In this document: positions 19,739-29,258 of the stretch, one piece after another
Position numbering within the stretch: position 1 is the stretch's first letter
How the letters are laid out: each line of letters starts with the position of its first letter
Assembly (NCBI GenBank): GCA_024698585.1
Contig: JAILRB010000021.1
Coordinates: forward strand, 62,001-126,000
Origin: Eubacterium sp.
GTDB taxonomy: Bacteria > Bacillota > Clostridia > Lachnospirales > Lachnospiraceae
DNA: 64,000 nt
Direction of reading: 5' to 3'
Translations under genes and position numbers: made by a program
The notes under the pieces: generated by a model
The model's database searches: none
The model's input: only the letters and a program-made list of their open reading frames with translations
What the model was told of the DNA's origin: nothing

Positions 19739-20833
19739 CTACCTCTTTTCTTTTGCTAACTTCTTTTCGTATTTTATTATTTTTTTCAAAACATCCACAG
19801 TGGCACGGGAACTCCAATGTCCTCCATCCCCACCGTCGGCGTATGATTTCAGGTATCCCTGTGAATCTGTAAGCTTCTTTCTATAACCATCATAGTAATA
19901 CACGTTTTTCTTTTCCTTCGCCAGTTTTTTATATGCTGCGTTATACTTGTTAATCTGAGTATTATTTGCAAAACCGGATACATGATTTCTTCCTACCGGT
20001 GGCAATGAAATCAATACGATTTCAATCTTCGGATTCACTGATTTCAATAGAGAAATAATCTTCTTGTAATTATTGATTGTATTTTCCGGATTCGGATTCG
20101 CAGCCTCATTCATTCCTACCAGAAAGAACACTCTTTTCGGATGATAGTATGCAATCCGTTCTACGGCTGTCAGCGTCATTCCGTTATAAGGAATGTAATT
20201 CGTATTTAATAATCCATAGGTGCTGATTCCCACTTTATAAACCAATCGATAGTTCTTTGGCAGAATGCTTTTCGCGAATAAATCCATTCCCTCCACATAA
20301 CATTCTCCACAAATAACCACCTCTGCCTTTTCATTTTTCGGCAGCTTTCTCGGTTCCTTCTTTACAGCTTTCACCAAGACCGTGACCGTTTTCGATTTAC
20401 GACTTGTCACAGTTTTTCCCCGAACCGTTCTGCAAGCCATAACCCTGTAATAATATTTCTTTCCCCCTTTGGTATTTGTATCAACAAATTTCCGTCGGGA
20501 TGTTTTATATATTTTTCTGAATTTCTTTCCCTGTTCTTTTTTATATATAATATAGCTTTTCGCCTTCTTAACCTTTTTCCATGAAAACTTAACTTTTTGT
20601 TCCCGTTTTCTTTTCACTTTAACTTTCGGACGACTTAGCTTTATTTTCTTCTTTTTTTTCTTTTTCTTTGTCGCATTGGTTTTCTGCTTTTCCTTTGCAA
20701 CGGATGTGTTTTTTGTGGATGCGGCTTTCACCGTTTTCCCGCTTAACCCCCAATCATTGGCCTGAAATTGCAGCATAATTGCAATAACAAGGGCAATGAT
20801 CCCTATTCTTTTTCCAAGTTTCTTCCGTCTCAT
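19739..20833 (-). CDS. Secreted SGNH/GDSL-type hydrolase with N-terminal fibronectin-III-like domain and polylysine linker
   Basis: N-terminal TM/signal; KKKKKKKKIKL linker; FN3-like VKFSWKKVKKAKSYIIYKKEQGKKF...YYYRVMACR; SGNH-like VFFLVGMNEAANPNPENTINNYKKIISLLKSVNPKIEIVLISLPP and C-terminal GDGGHWSS. Confidence 0.75.
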   Translation of the reverse strand: MRRKKLGKRIGIIALVIAIMLQFQANDWGLSGKTVKAASTKNTSVAKEKQKTNATKKKKKKKKIKLSRPKVKVKRKREQKVKFSWKKVKKAKSYIIYKKEQGKKFRKIYKTSRRKFVDTNTKGGKKYYYRVMACRTVRGKTVTSRKSKTVTVLVKAVKKEPRKLPKNEKAEVVICGECYVEGMDLFAKSILPKNYRLVYKVGISTYGLLNTNYIPYNGMTLTAVERIAYYHPKRVFFLVGMNEAANPNPENTINNYKKIISLLKSVNPKIEIVLISLPPVGRNHVSGFANNTQINKYNAAYKKLAKEKKNVYYYDGYRKKLTDSQGYLKSYADGGDGGHWSSRATVDVLKKIIKYEKKLAKEKR

Positions 20834-20913
20834 GATTATTTTAATGTCCTTTCAATTAGGCTGTCTTTTCATTATAGCACAAAAAATGTCGAATGATTCA
20901 TTTTTTTCAAAAA

Positions 20914-20941
20914 AGAACCACGCCCCAAAGGCGTGGTTCTG
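20914..20941 (-). terminator. Intrinsic terminator downstream of pheT
   Basis: AGAACCACGCCccaaaGGCGTGGTTCT perfect hairpin; minus-strand T-tract follows. Confidence 0.85.
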
Positions 20942-20946
20942 AGCTG

Positions 20947-23364
20947 CTATCCTCGAAGTTCAATTCCTAATTCTTCTAACGCTTTCAGGATCTTATTCAT
21001 GGAAGCCTGAACATCTGCGTCTTCCAATGTTCTGTCTTTCGCACGGAACACAATGGAATATGCCACAGACTTAAAGCCTTCCTTAATCTGATCTCCTTCG
21101 TAAATATCAAACAGATTGTAGCTTTCTAAAATCTTTCCAGCCTTCTGTTCAATCACTTCTTCAATCTGTCCTACCGGAATTTCCTTTGGTACTACCATGG
21201 AAATATCTCTTGTTACAGCAGGGAATTTTGCAATGCCATCATACTTAATTGTGAAATCAGCCATTTCATATACATAAGGCATATCAATCACTGCAATGTA
21301 TGCTCTTCCCTTCATATCATAATTTTCAGAAACTGCCGGATGTACTTCTCCAAGGAAACCAATGACCGTATCTTCGTAAATGATATTTGCCTGACGTCCC
21401 GGATGAAGGAAGCTCTTTCCTGCCTTTCCATCATAGGAAACTTTCTTTTTCATTCCGACCTGATCCAGGAATTCTTCTACAACACCCTTCATGGTAAAGA
21501 AGTCTCCGTCTCCGTAGAATCCTAACGTATACTGCATTCTTTCGTCCGGTAATTCTGTTAATGGCAATGCCTTTGGTAAATAAACATTTCCCATTTCGAA
21601 TAAACGAACATCTTTATTTCTACGATTGTAGTTTGTTGCCAAAGAAGTCAACATACCATCAAGGGATGTTGTTCTCATGACACTGAAATCTTCTCCTAAT
21701 GGATTAGATATTTCAATGGCCTGACGTAATTCTGAGTCAGCCGGCAACAATAATTTATCAAACACCTTTGGACTTTCAAAAGAATAAGACATTCCCTGAG
21801 AAAATCCACAGTATAATGCAACACTTCTTGCAATTTCATCAATTCTTAATTTTTCGGACAGCTTTCCTGTAGTTGCTTCTCCGGAAGGAAGTGTTGTCGG
21901 AATATTATCATATCCGTAGAAACGGGCAATTTCTTCTGCAATGTCACACATTCCAATCAAGTCCTGACGGAAGGTTGGAACAGTAATCATCTTTGTCTCT
22001 GCATCATATTTTAATTCCAATGCAGGGAAGTAACTAATCATCTGTTCTTCCGATAAGTTAAATCCGATAATCTTGTTTACTTTATCTGCATCAAACTGAA
22101 TGGTTCTTGGTTCTCTCTTTTCCGGATAAACATCAACGATTCCGGCTACCACTTCACCTGCACCCAATTCTTCAATTAACTGACATGCACGATTGATTGC
22201 TGCTTCTGCATTGTTTGGATCCAGACCCTTTTCGAATTTTCCGGAAGCATCGGTACGAAGTCCGACTCTCTTGGAAGAAAGACGAATATTGGTTCCATCA
22301 AAACAAGCAGCTTCGAAAAGCATGGTTTCAACATTGTCTGTAATCATGGAATTTTCTCCACCCATGATTCCTGCAAGACCAACCGGTTTTTCTCCGTCAC
22401 AAATCATCAGCATTTCGGAATCCAGGGTTCTTTCCTGACCATCTAATGTCACAAACTTTTCTCCATCCTGTGCTCTACGAACAACAATCTTATTGTCTGC
22501 AATGGTAGAAAGGTCATAGGCATGCATTGGCTGACCATATTCTTCCATAACATAGTTTGTGATATCTACTAAATTATTGATTGGTCTGATTCCGCATGCA
22601 GAAAGTCTTCTCTGCATCCATTCCGGTGAAGGACCAATCTTAACATTTTTAACAACTCTTGCACAAAATCTGGAACATAAGTCTGCATCTTTTACTTCCA
22701 CAGAAATGTAATCATTTACATCCCCTTCGGTTCCTGTTTCTTTCACTTCCGGTGCCACGAAAGGCTTCTTGAAAGTTGCAGCTGCTTCTCTGGCAATTCC
22801 CAAAACACTGTAGCAGTCAACTCGGTTGGAAGTTACTTCATATTCGAAAACGGTATCATGAAGTCCTAACACTTCTACTGCATCTGCTCCCACTTCAACA
22901 CTGTCGTCAAAGATATAGATTCCGTCTTCCGGAGCTTCCGGATAGAAATCTGTAGAGGAACCTAATTCTTCGATGGAACACATCATTCCATAAGAAGGTA
23001 CTCCACGAAGTTTTCCTTTCTTAATCTTAATTCCGCCCGGTGTCTTGGAACCGTCATGGCCACCGGCCACACGACCGCCATCTAATACAACCGGTATTTT
23101 CTGTCCTTCTGCAACATTTGGTGCTCCGGTAACAATCTGAACGGTTTCTGTTCCAACGTTTACCTGACAAACAACTAATTTATCTGCATCCGGATGTCTT
23201 TCAATTTTTTCAATCTGTCCAACGACAATCTTTTCCAAATCAGCGTCCAGTCTTTCAAAACCTTCACACTTTGTACCTGATAATGTCATTGCATCCATGT
23301 ATTCCTGATCCGTACATTCCAAGTCAGGAACATAAGCTTTTATCCATGATAATGGTGTATTCAT
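20947..23364 (-). CDS. pheT: Phenylalanine--tRNA ligase beta subunit
   Basis: MNTPLSWIKAYVPDLECT... tRNA-binding domain, B3/B4, B5 and FDX-ACB domains; 805 aa. Confidence 0.96.
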   Translation of the reverse strand: MNTPLSWIKAYVPDLECTDQEYMDAMTLSGTKCEGFERLDADLEKIVVGQIEKIERHPDADKLVVCQVNVGTETVQIVTGAPNVAEGQKIPVVLDGGRVAGGHDGSKTPGGIKIKKGKLRGVPSYGMMCSIEELGSSTDFYPEAPEDGIYIFDDSVEVGADAVEVLGLHDTVFEYEVTSNRVDCYSVLGIAREAAATFKKPFVAPEVKETGTEGDVNDYISVEVKDADLCSRFCARVVKNVKIGPSPEWMQRRLSACGIRPINNLVDITNYVMEEYGQPMHAYDLSTIADNKIVVRRAQDGEKFVTLDGQERTLDSEMLMICDGEKPVGLAGIMGGENSMITDNVETMLFEAACFDGTNIRLSSKRVGLRTDASGKFEKGLDPNNAEAAINRACQLIEELGAGEVVAGIVDVYPEKREPRTIQFDADKVNKIIGFNLSEEQMISYFPALELKYDAETKMITVPTFRQDLIGMCDIAEEIARFYGYDNIPTTLPSGEATTGKLSEKLRIDEIARSVALYCGFSQGMSYSFESPKVFDKLLLPADSELRQAIEISNPLGEDFSVMRTTSLDGMLTSLATNYNRRNKDVRLFEMGNVYLPKALPLTELPDERMQYTLGFYGDGDFFTMKGVVEEFLDQVGMKKKVSYDGKAGKSFLHPGRQANIIYEDTVIGFLGEVHPAVSENYDMKGRAYIAVIDMPYVYEMADFTIKYDGIAKFPAVTRDISMVVPKEIPVGQIEEVIEQKAGKILESYNLFDIYEGDQIKEGFKSVAYSIVFRAKDRTLEDADVQASMNKILKALEELGIELRG

Positions 23365-23379
23365 TTTTATCTCCCTCCT

Positions 23380-24399
23380 TTAGAACTGTTCCAAGAAACG
23401 ATCATCGTTCTCGTATAATAATCTCATATCATCAATTTCATATTTTAACAGTGCAATACGCTCTAATCCGACACCAAAAGCGAATCCTTGGTATTCTTCC
23501 GGATCAATGTTACACATTTCCAAAACGTGTGGATGAACCATTCCACATCCGAGGATTTCAATCCATCCTTCACCCTTACAGAAACGGCATCCTTTTCCAC
23601 CACACTTAAAGCAGCTTACATCCATTTCCGCACTTGGCTCTGTGAATGGGAAATGATGTGGACGGAATTTTGTCTTTGTTTCCGGTCCAAATAATTCCTT
23701 GGCAAATTCTTCCAAGGTTCCCTTTAAGTCTGCAAAATTGATGTTTTTATCAATTGCAAGTCCTTCCACCTGATGGAATGATGGGCTATGAGTCGCATCT
23801 ACCTGGTCAGAACGGAATACACGTCCCGGTGAAATAATACGAATCGGTGGCTGTGTCTTTTCCATGACTCTGGCCTGTACAGAAGATGTCTGTGTACGAA
23901 GCACAATGTTCTTATTGATATAGAAAGTATCCTGTTCATCCTTTGCCGGATGATTTGCAGGAATATTTAAAGCTTCAAAGTTATAGTAATCGAATTCCAC
24001 TTCCGGACCTTCTACTACTTCGTAACCCATTCCGGTAAAGATTCGTTCCATTTCTTCCAATGCCAATGTGTTTGGATGCTTATGGCCAATCTTATTCTTC
24101 TTTGCCGGAAGCGTAACGTCAATGACTTCTGCCTTTAACTTTGCTTCTCTGGCCTTAGCCTGAAGATCATTTTTAACTTCTTCCAACTTTTCTTCAATGG
24201 CTTTTCTGGTATCGTTCACTAACTGACCAAATTTCGGTCTGTCTTCCGGTGCAACGTCCTTCATGCCTTTCATTACTTCAGTCAGTTGTCCTTTTTTTCC
24301 AAGGATTTCAACACGAATCTGATTCAATGTGTCCAGATTGTCAGACGCTGCAAGCTTTGCAATTGCTTCTTCTTTAATTGCCTGTAACTTTTCGTTCAT
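23380..24399 (-). CDS. pheS: Phenylalanine--tRNA ligase alpha subunit
   Basis: [28 protein letters not shown]...[20 protein letters not shown]...[22 protein letters not shown]. Confidence 0.96.
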   Translation of the reverse strand: MNEKLQAIKEEAIAKLAASDNLDTLNQIRVEILGKKGQLTEVMKGMKDVAPEDRPKFGQLVNDTRKAIEEKLEEVKNDLQAKAREAKLKAEVIDVTLPAKKNKIGHKHPNTLALEEMERIFTGMGYEVVEGPEVEFDYYNFEALNIPANHPAKDEQDTFYINKNIVLRTQTSSVQARVMEKTQPPIRIISPGRVFRSDQVDATHSPSFHQVEGLAIDKNINFADLKGTLEEFAKELFGPETKTKFRPHHFPFTEPSAEMDVSCFKCGGKGCRFCKGEGWIEILGCGMVHPHVLEMCNIDPEEYQGFAFGVGLERIALLKYEIDDMRLLYENDDRFLEQF

Positions 24400-24464
24400 C
24401 TTTTCTCTCCTTTATTTCATAAAATCATTTGATTGAATCCATCGTCCGAGTCCATTTTTTCAAT

Positions 24465-24722
24465 AAAAAAATCCCTCCGAACAATCAATTCGAAGGGACG
24501 AAATATCTCCGCGGTACCACCCTGATTTTTGTATTTCTACAAACGCTCATTTCTGTTTAACGCACATCTTACGTCTTTTCCTACTCTGTTTTCAGAAAAG
24601 CAGCTCCTGTGGGAAATTCAATACTTACCTGAACCTAAAGGATCTTCCAGCCCGTGAATCCTTCTCTCTAAAGGGAAATAAGTATCTACTGACACATTCA
24701 TAGCCTTTAAAACTAATGATTA
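24465..24722 (-). promoter_or_regulatory. T-box leader of pheST
   Basis: Minus strand CAGGGTGGTACCGCGGAG (24507-24524) is a strong T-box core match. Terminator hairpin about 24472-24498 is followed by T7. Possible UUC specifier in GAATTTCCC (24613-24615); that placement is uncertain. Confidence 0.92.
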
Positions 24723-24779
24723 TTCTAGCACAGAGAAAAAATAGTGTCAACAATCAGCACACAATTCTATCATATGTAA

Positions 24780-24808
24780 TTGTTGAATTCCGAAAAAAAT
24801 GGTATACT
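24780..24808 (+). promoter_or_regulatory. Sigma-A-type promoter for the YihY-family gene (TTGTTG-17-TATACT)
   Basis: TTGTTG 24780-24785, 17-nt spacer, TATACT 24803-24808. Confidence 0.5.
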
Positions 24809-24863
24809 ATTGCATATACTTTCAGTAGTATCAAACGATTAAGAACATGGTGGAGCTAATACA

Positions 24864-25697
24864 ATGAAAAAGATTTGGAATATGTGTGTCAACATCTATA
24901 ATTTTTTCTGTGATATGTCAGATGATCACGTCGGGATTTATGCCGCACAGGCATCCTTCTTTATTTTTTTGTCCGCATTTCCTTTTTTTCTGCTTTTATT
25001 GAATGCATTAGCCCATACTGCGTTGGATGAATCATATGTGATTTATTTAATAAACACGTATATTCCTCACTCCCTGAATCCGATTCTGATTCAGTTAGTG
25101 AACGAACTTTATACCCACGCTTCCGGAGCATTGCTTTCCATTACTGCGATTTTAGCCGTATGGTCTGCATCAAAAGGATTCTTAGCCGTTATGTTCGGTC
25201 TCTATGAAATTTTTAACATTCATCAGAAACGAAATTATATTATTCTGCGATTAACCTCCATGATTTACACCATTTTCTTTATTTTTTTAATCGTTTTATC
25301 CATGACATTCATCGTGTTCGGTAACAAATTATTGAAATTGGCATTTTCTTATATTCCGGGACTTCAGGATATTCATTTTGCCCTGGACCTGATTCGTTAC
25401 GGATTTTTCTTTTTAATCATGGTGTTATTTTTTGCGTTACTATTCCGCATCATCAATTTTAAGCTGACAACATTCCATATCGTTTTACCGGGAGCTGTTG
25501 TTTGTGCCTTAGGATGGAGTATTTTCTCCTACGCCTTTTCCGTATACATTGACAACTTTTTTAACATGTCTTATATGTACGGAAGTTTTACCGGTGTGGT
25601 CTTACTTATGATGTGGTTCTACTTCTGTATCTATATCCTGTTTATCGGTGCAGAAATCATTCGTCATGCCTATCCCGGAAGCCGAAAGGACTCATAA
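24864..25697 (+). CDS. YihY/virulence factor BrkB family membrane protein
   Basis: DDHVGIYAAQASFFIFLSAFPFFLLLLNAL...WSASKGFLAVMFGLYEIFN...YGSFTGVVLLMMWFYFCIYILFIGAEI. Confidence 0.93.
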   Translation: MKKIWNMCVNIYNFFCDMSDDHVGIYAAQASFFIFLSAFPFFLLLLNALAHTALDESYVIYLINTYIPHSLNPILIQLVNELYTHASGALLSITAILAVWSASKGFLAVMFGLYEIFNIHQKRNYIILRLTSMIYTIFFIFLIVLSMTFIVFGNKLLKLAFSYIPGLQDIHFALDLIRYGFFFLIMVLFFALLFRIINFKLTTFHIVLPGAVVCALGWSIFSYAFSVYIDNFFNMSYMYGSFTGVVLLMMWFYFCIYILFIGAEIIRHAYPGSRKDS

Positions 25698-27029
25698 CGT
25701 TTCTCGTTTCTGAATTCTGATTTTTTTATAAAAGTGATTCAGGATTTGTTTGTAGTCACATCCTTGTTTTGCCATTTCCATGGCACCATTCTGACTCATT
25801 CCTGATCCGTGTCCAAATCCCCCTCCATAAATCTTCAAACCGGAGACCACTCTCCCCTGATAAACGGTATCCATGGCTATGAAAGCACTGGGAAGCATCA
25901 ATAATCCGGTCTTTATCGTTCCATCCTGTAGTTCAAGATTCATATAAGACGAACAAAGTATTTTTCGAATCTGCATCTGGTTATTCACCACAACCTGTCT
26001 TTCGTCTCCATAAATTGTGATTTGGGAGGCAATGCCTCCCACACCTCTTTCATTCACCTCCGCTTTTTCAAATCTTCCGATATCTACCCCTGTCATTAAC
26101 GCCACAGCATTTTCAATCTGCCCACTATTCAAATAACATTTCCAACGATAATAGGGCTGTTTTTTTTCATACCCATCTCCTTTTCCACGAATGTATTTCT
26201 CGAAATTAACAGATGGCTGATTCCATTTCTTTGCCACTTTACACCCGGACAAATATGGTTTTTTCTCCCTTCCCCAGATTCGATAATTTGTGGTATATCC
26301 ACAGGATGTGGAAAAATAATATGCAGTAATGGTTTTTCCCTGATACGTCAGAATTAAGTTTCTTGTTTCTTTAGCGGCCTGAAAACACCTCTTATTCGGT
26401 GCATTTCTGTTATAAACCTGATAATCTGTACTATCATCCGCTTCCGCCTTGTATTTCTTATATTTTTTTATTTTTGAACTGACAATATAGGTTCTGGCAC
26501 AAACTGCCTGAGCTTTCATTGCTTCTTTTGGAGCATCGACTCCGATTTCACTGGAGACCACACCGGCCACATAGTCTTCCAGTTCCACCTGATTCACCAT
26601 GACCAATCCACTATTCTCCCGATATATGTAGAGTGTTCCATAATAGACCACATCCTTATCCCAGGTTCCCTCGATTGTAATTCCATCTTTCGCTTCCACC
26701 ATTATCACCCTATCATCTTGAAACACGGAACTGTCACGATTCAAATCCAACGAAGCCACTTCCGTCTTTTCCTTTGCCCGGTATATCTTCATTTGTGTTC
26801 CCCGAAGTTTTATATTGCGGTGCCAGCGTTGTTTACTTTCCGGATTCAGAATCACAATGCGCACCCACGCCTTGTCCTCTTTTTTCTTTTCCTTCTCTAA
26901 AGTTTTCAATTTCACTGCCGGTTCTGACTCCGGTATTTGCACACTTTCCATCAACTCTGCAGAATCAATTCGAAATGCAGTCGCTGTTAAAATCAATAAC
27001 ACAATCCAACCAATAATTACTTTTTTCAT
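25692..27029 (-). CDS. SpoIID/LytB domain protein
   Basis: YRENSGLVMVNQVELEDYVAGVVSSEIGVDAPKEAMKAQAVCARTYIVSS...GGGFGHGSGMSQNGAMEMAKQGCDYKQILNHFYKKI. Start at the internal Met 27029 after GGGGGGAA. Confidence 0.9.
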   Translation of the reverse strand: MKKVIIGWIVLLILTATAFRIDSAELMESVQIPESEPAVKLKTLEKEKKKEDKAWVRIVILNPESKQRWHRNIKLRGTQMKIYRAKEKTEVASLDLNRDSSVFQDDRVIMVEAKDGITIEGTWDKDVVYYGTLYIYRENSGLVMVNQVELEDYVAGVVSSEIGVDAPKEAMKAQAVCARTYIVSSKIKKYKKYKAEADDSTDYQVYNRNAPNKRCFQAAKETRNLILTYQGKTITAYYFSTSCGYTTNYRIWGREKKPYLSGCKVAKKWNQPSVNFEKYIRGKGDGYEKKQPYYRWKCYLNSGQIENAVALMTGVDIGRFEKAEVNERGVGGIASQITIYGDERQVVVNNQMQIRKILCSSYMNLELQDGTIKTGLLMLPSAFIAMDTVYQGRVVSGLKIYGGGFGHGSGMSQNGAMEMAKQGCDYKQILNHFYKKIRIQKRETL

Positions 27030-27056
27030 ATTCCCCCCCTTATTTTTACACATAAA

Positions 27057-27085
27057 AAACGCAGTATATAAATATACTGCGTTCA
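27057..27085 (-). terminator. Intrinsic terminator downstream of the putative 6S RNA
   Basis: AACGCAGTATATaaATATACTGCGTT hairpin with T6 on the minus strand. Confidence 0.7.
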
Positions 27086-27104
27086 TTAAAAAATCTTTTG
27101 TAAA

Positions 27105-27300
27105 AACCTAAGGTGCCAGGCCTGTTTTTTGAGTCCTAGCTTCCGCCAGGTGGGCAACCGCATCTAAAGTTCTGTCTTCCACTAACATTAATGAGGCCTG
27201 ACATCTCTTTAGAGATTAGGAATCCCTTCATTCATACTGTAGGTTCAAAATTAACAGTATCCATAACACTTCAGGTCTCAAAACAGATAACTGTTTTGAT
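27105..27300 (-). ncRNA. ssrS: Putative 6S RNA
   Basis: About 190 nt non-coding. Near-consensus promoter TTGCAA-17-TATAAT (27335-27307, minus). Long terminal stem CUGUUUUGAG.../...CUCAAAAAACAG, ends ACCTGAAGTG.../...AGGACTC, and a mostly double-stranded layout resembling Firmicutes 6S RNA. Confidence 0.65.
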
Positions 27301-27447
27301 AGTTATATTATAGTCTATTCATGCTACTTTTGCAATCACTTTTCGTCTACACTTTCCCCTATTTTTCGCCCTGTCACTGACACGCAATCACGGTGGTCAA
27401 ATGAGTAAAATCAAGCTTCTCTATTTGCCTCGATTTAGAAGCAAAAA

Positions 27448-27474
27448 AAGAAAAGACCTGAACGGTCTTTTCTT
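27448..27474 (-). terminator. Intrinsic terminator of pckA
   Basis: AAAAGACCtgaacGGTCTTTT hairpin just beyond the pckA stop. Confidence 0.75.
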
Positions 27475-27483
27475 AAAAATCAA

Positions 27484-29094
27484 TTATTTATCAAGCTGTG
27501 GACCTGCAGGAACAAGTGCTTTACCAGCTTCGTTTCCTGTATACTTCACAAAGTTCTTGTTAAATCTTGTAGCAAGATCTACTGCCTTAGCTTCCCATCC
27601 AGAAGCATCTGCATATGTATCTCTTGGATCAAGGATTGCAGGATCTACACCTGGAAGTTCTGTAGGTACTTCGAAGTTGAAGATTGGAATCTGCTTTGTA
27701 GGTGCATTGTTAATATCACCATTTAAGATTGCATCGATGATTCCACGAGTATCCTTAATAGAGATTCTCTTTCCTGTTCCATTCCATCCTGTATTTACTA
27801 AGTAAGCCTTTGCTCCACTCTTTTCCATCTTCTTAACAAGTTCTTCAGCATACTTTGTTGGGTGTAATTCTAAGAATGCCTGTCCGAAACATGCTGAAAA
27901 TGTTGGAGTAGGTTCTGTGATTCCACGTTCTGTACCTGCAAGTTTTGCAGTAAATCCTGATAAGAAGTAATACTGTGTCTGTTCTGGTGTTAAAACAGAT
28001 ACTGGAGGTAATACTCCGAATGCATCTGCTGATAAGAAGATAACGTTCTTAGCAGCTGGTGCTGAAGATACCGGACGAACAATGTTTTCAATGTGGTTGA
28101 TTGGATAAGAAACACGTGTGTTTTCTGTAACACTCTTATCATCAAAATCAATCTTTCCGTCAGCATCTACAGTAACGTTTTCTAATAAAGCGTTACGCTT
28201 GATTGCGTTATAGATATCCGGTTCAGATTCCTTATCAAGGTTGATAACCTTAGCGTAACATCCACCTTCGAAGTTAAATACGCCATTGTCATCCCAACCA
28301 TGTTCGTCATCACCGATTAATAATCTCTTAGGATCTGTAGAAAGAGTAGTCTTTCCTGTTCCTGATAAGCCGAAGAAGATTGCTGTATTTTCACCGTTTA
28401 AGTCAGTGTTTGCTGAACAGTGCATTGAAGCAATTCCCTTTAATGGAAGGTAGTAGTTCATCATCGAGAACATACCCTTCTTCATTTCTCCACCGTACCA
28501 TGTATTTAAGATAACCTGTTCACGGCTTGTGATGTTAAATACTACTGCTGTTTCTGAATTTAATCCTAATTCTTTATAGTTTTCAACTTTAGCCTTAGAA
28601 GCATTGTATACTACGAAGTCAGGTTCAAAGTTTTCTAATTCTTCATCTGTTGGAACGATGAACATGTTCTTTACGAAATGTGCCTGCCAAGCAACTTCCA
28701 TGATGAAACGAACTGCCATACGTGTATCCTTGTTTGCACCACAAAATGCATCAACAACGTATAACTTCTTATTAGAAAGTTCCTTAATAGCTAATTCCTT
28801 ACATGCTTCCCATGTTTCTTTAGATGCACGGTGGTTATCGTTTGGATATTCTGCGGAATCCCACCATACAGTATTTTCTGAATTTTCGTCCTCAACGATA
28901 AATTTATCTTTAGGAGAACGTCCTGTATAAATACCTGTCATAACGTTTACTGCGTCAAGTTCAGTATTCTGTCCTTTTTCATATCCTGTAAGTTCAGGAT
29001 TTGTCTCGTCTTCAAATAATTTTTCATACGAAGGATTATAAATAATCTCTTCTACATCTGTAATGCCATACTTACTTAAATCAATAGTTGCCAT
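27484..29094 (-). CDS. pckA: Phosphoenolpyruvate carboxykinase (ATP)
   Basis: [17 protein letters not shown]...[44 protein letters not shown]. Confidence 0.97.
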   Translation of the reverse strand: MATIDLSKYGITDVEEIIYNPSYEKLFEDETNPELTGYEKGQNTELDAVNVMTGIYTGRSPKDKFIVEDENSENTVWWDSAEYPNDNHRASKETWEACKELAIKELSNKKLYVVDAFCGANKDTRMAVRFIMEVAWQAHFVKNMFIVPTDEELENFEPDFVVYNASKAKVENYKELGLNSETAVVFNITSREQVILNTWYGGEMKKGMFSMMNYYLPLKGIASMHCSANTDLNGENTAIFFGLSGTGKTTLSTDPKRLLIGDDEHGWDDNGVFNFEGGCYAKVINLDKESEPDIYNAIKRNALLENVTVDADGKIDFDDKSVTENTRVSYPINHIENIVRPVSSAPAAKNVIFLSADAFGVLPPVSVLTPEQTQYYFLSGFTAKLAGTERGITEPTPTFSACFGQAFLELHPTKYAEELVKKMEKSGAKAYLVNTGWNGTGKRISIKDTRGIIDAILNGDINNAPTKQIPIFNFEVPTELPGVDPAILDPRDTYADASGWEAKAVDLATRFNKNFVKYTGNEAGKALVPAGPQLDK

Positions 29095-29258
29095 TTTTTT
29101 ACCTCTTTCCTTTCAGTATAATAAGCTATTCCTCTATTTCCTCGCATATAAAGGCAATAACTCCACAGTGAATTATATACGAACCATTTTACATTGTCAA
29201 ACCGAACCGCCTTTTAAATTAATTTTTTAATAAAATAAAGTAAAAAAATCTATCATTC

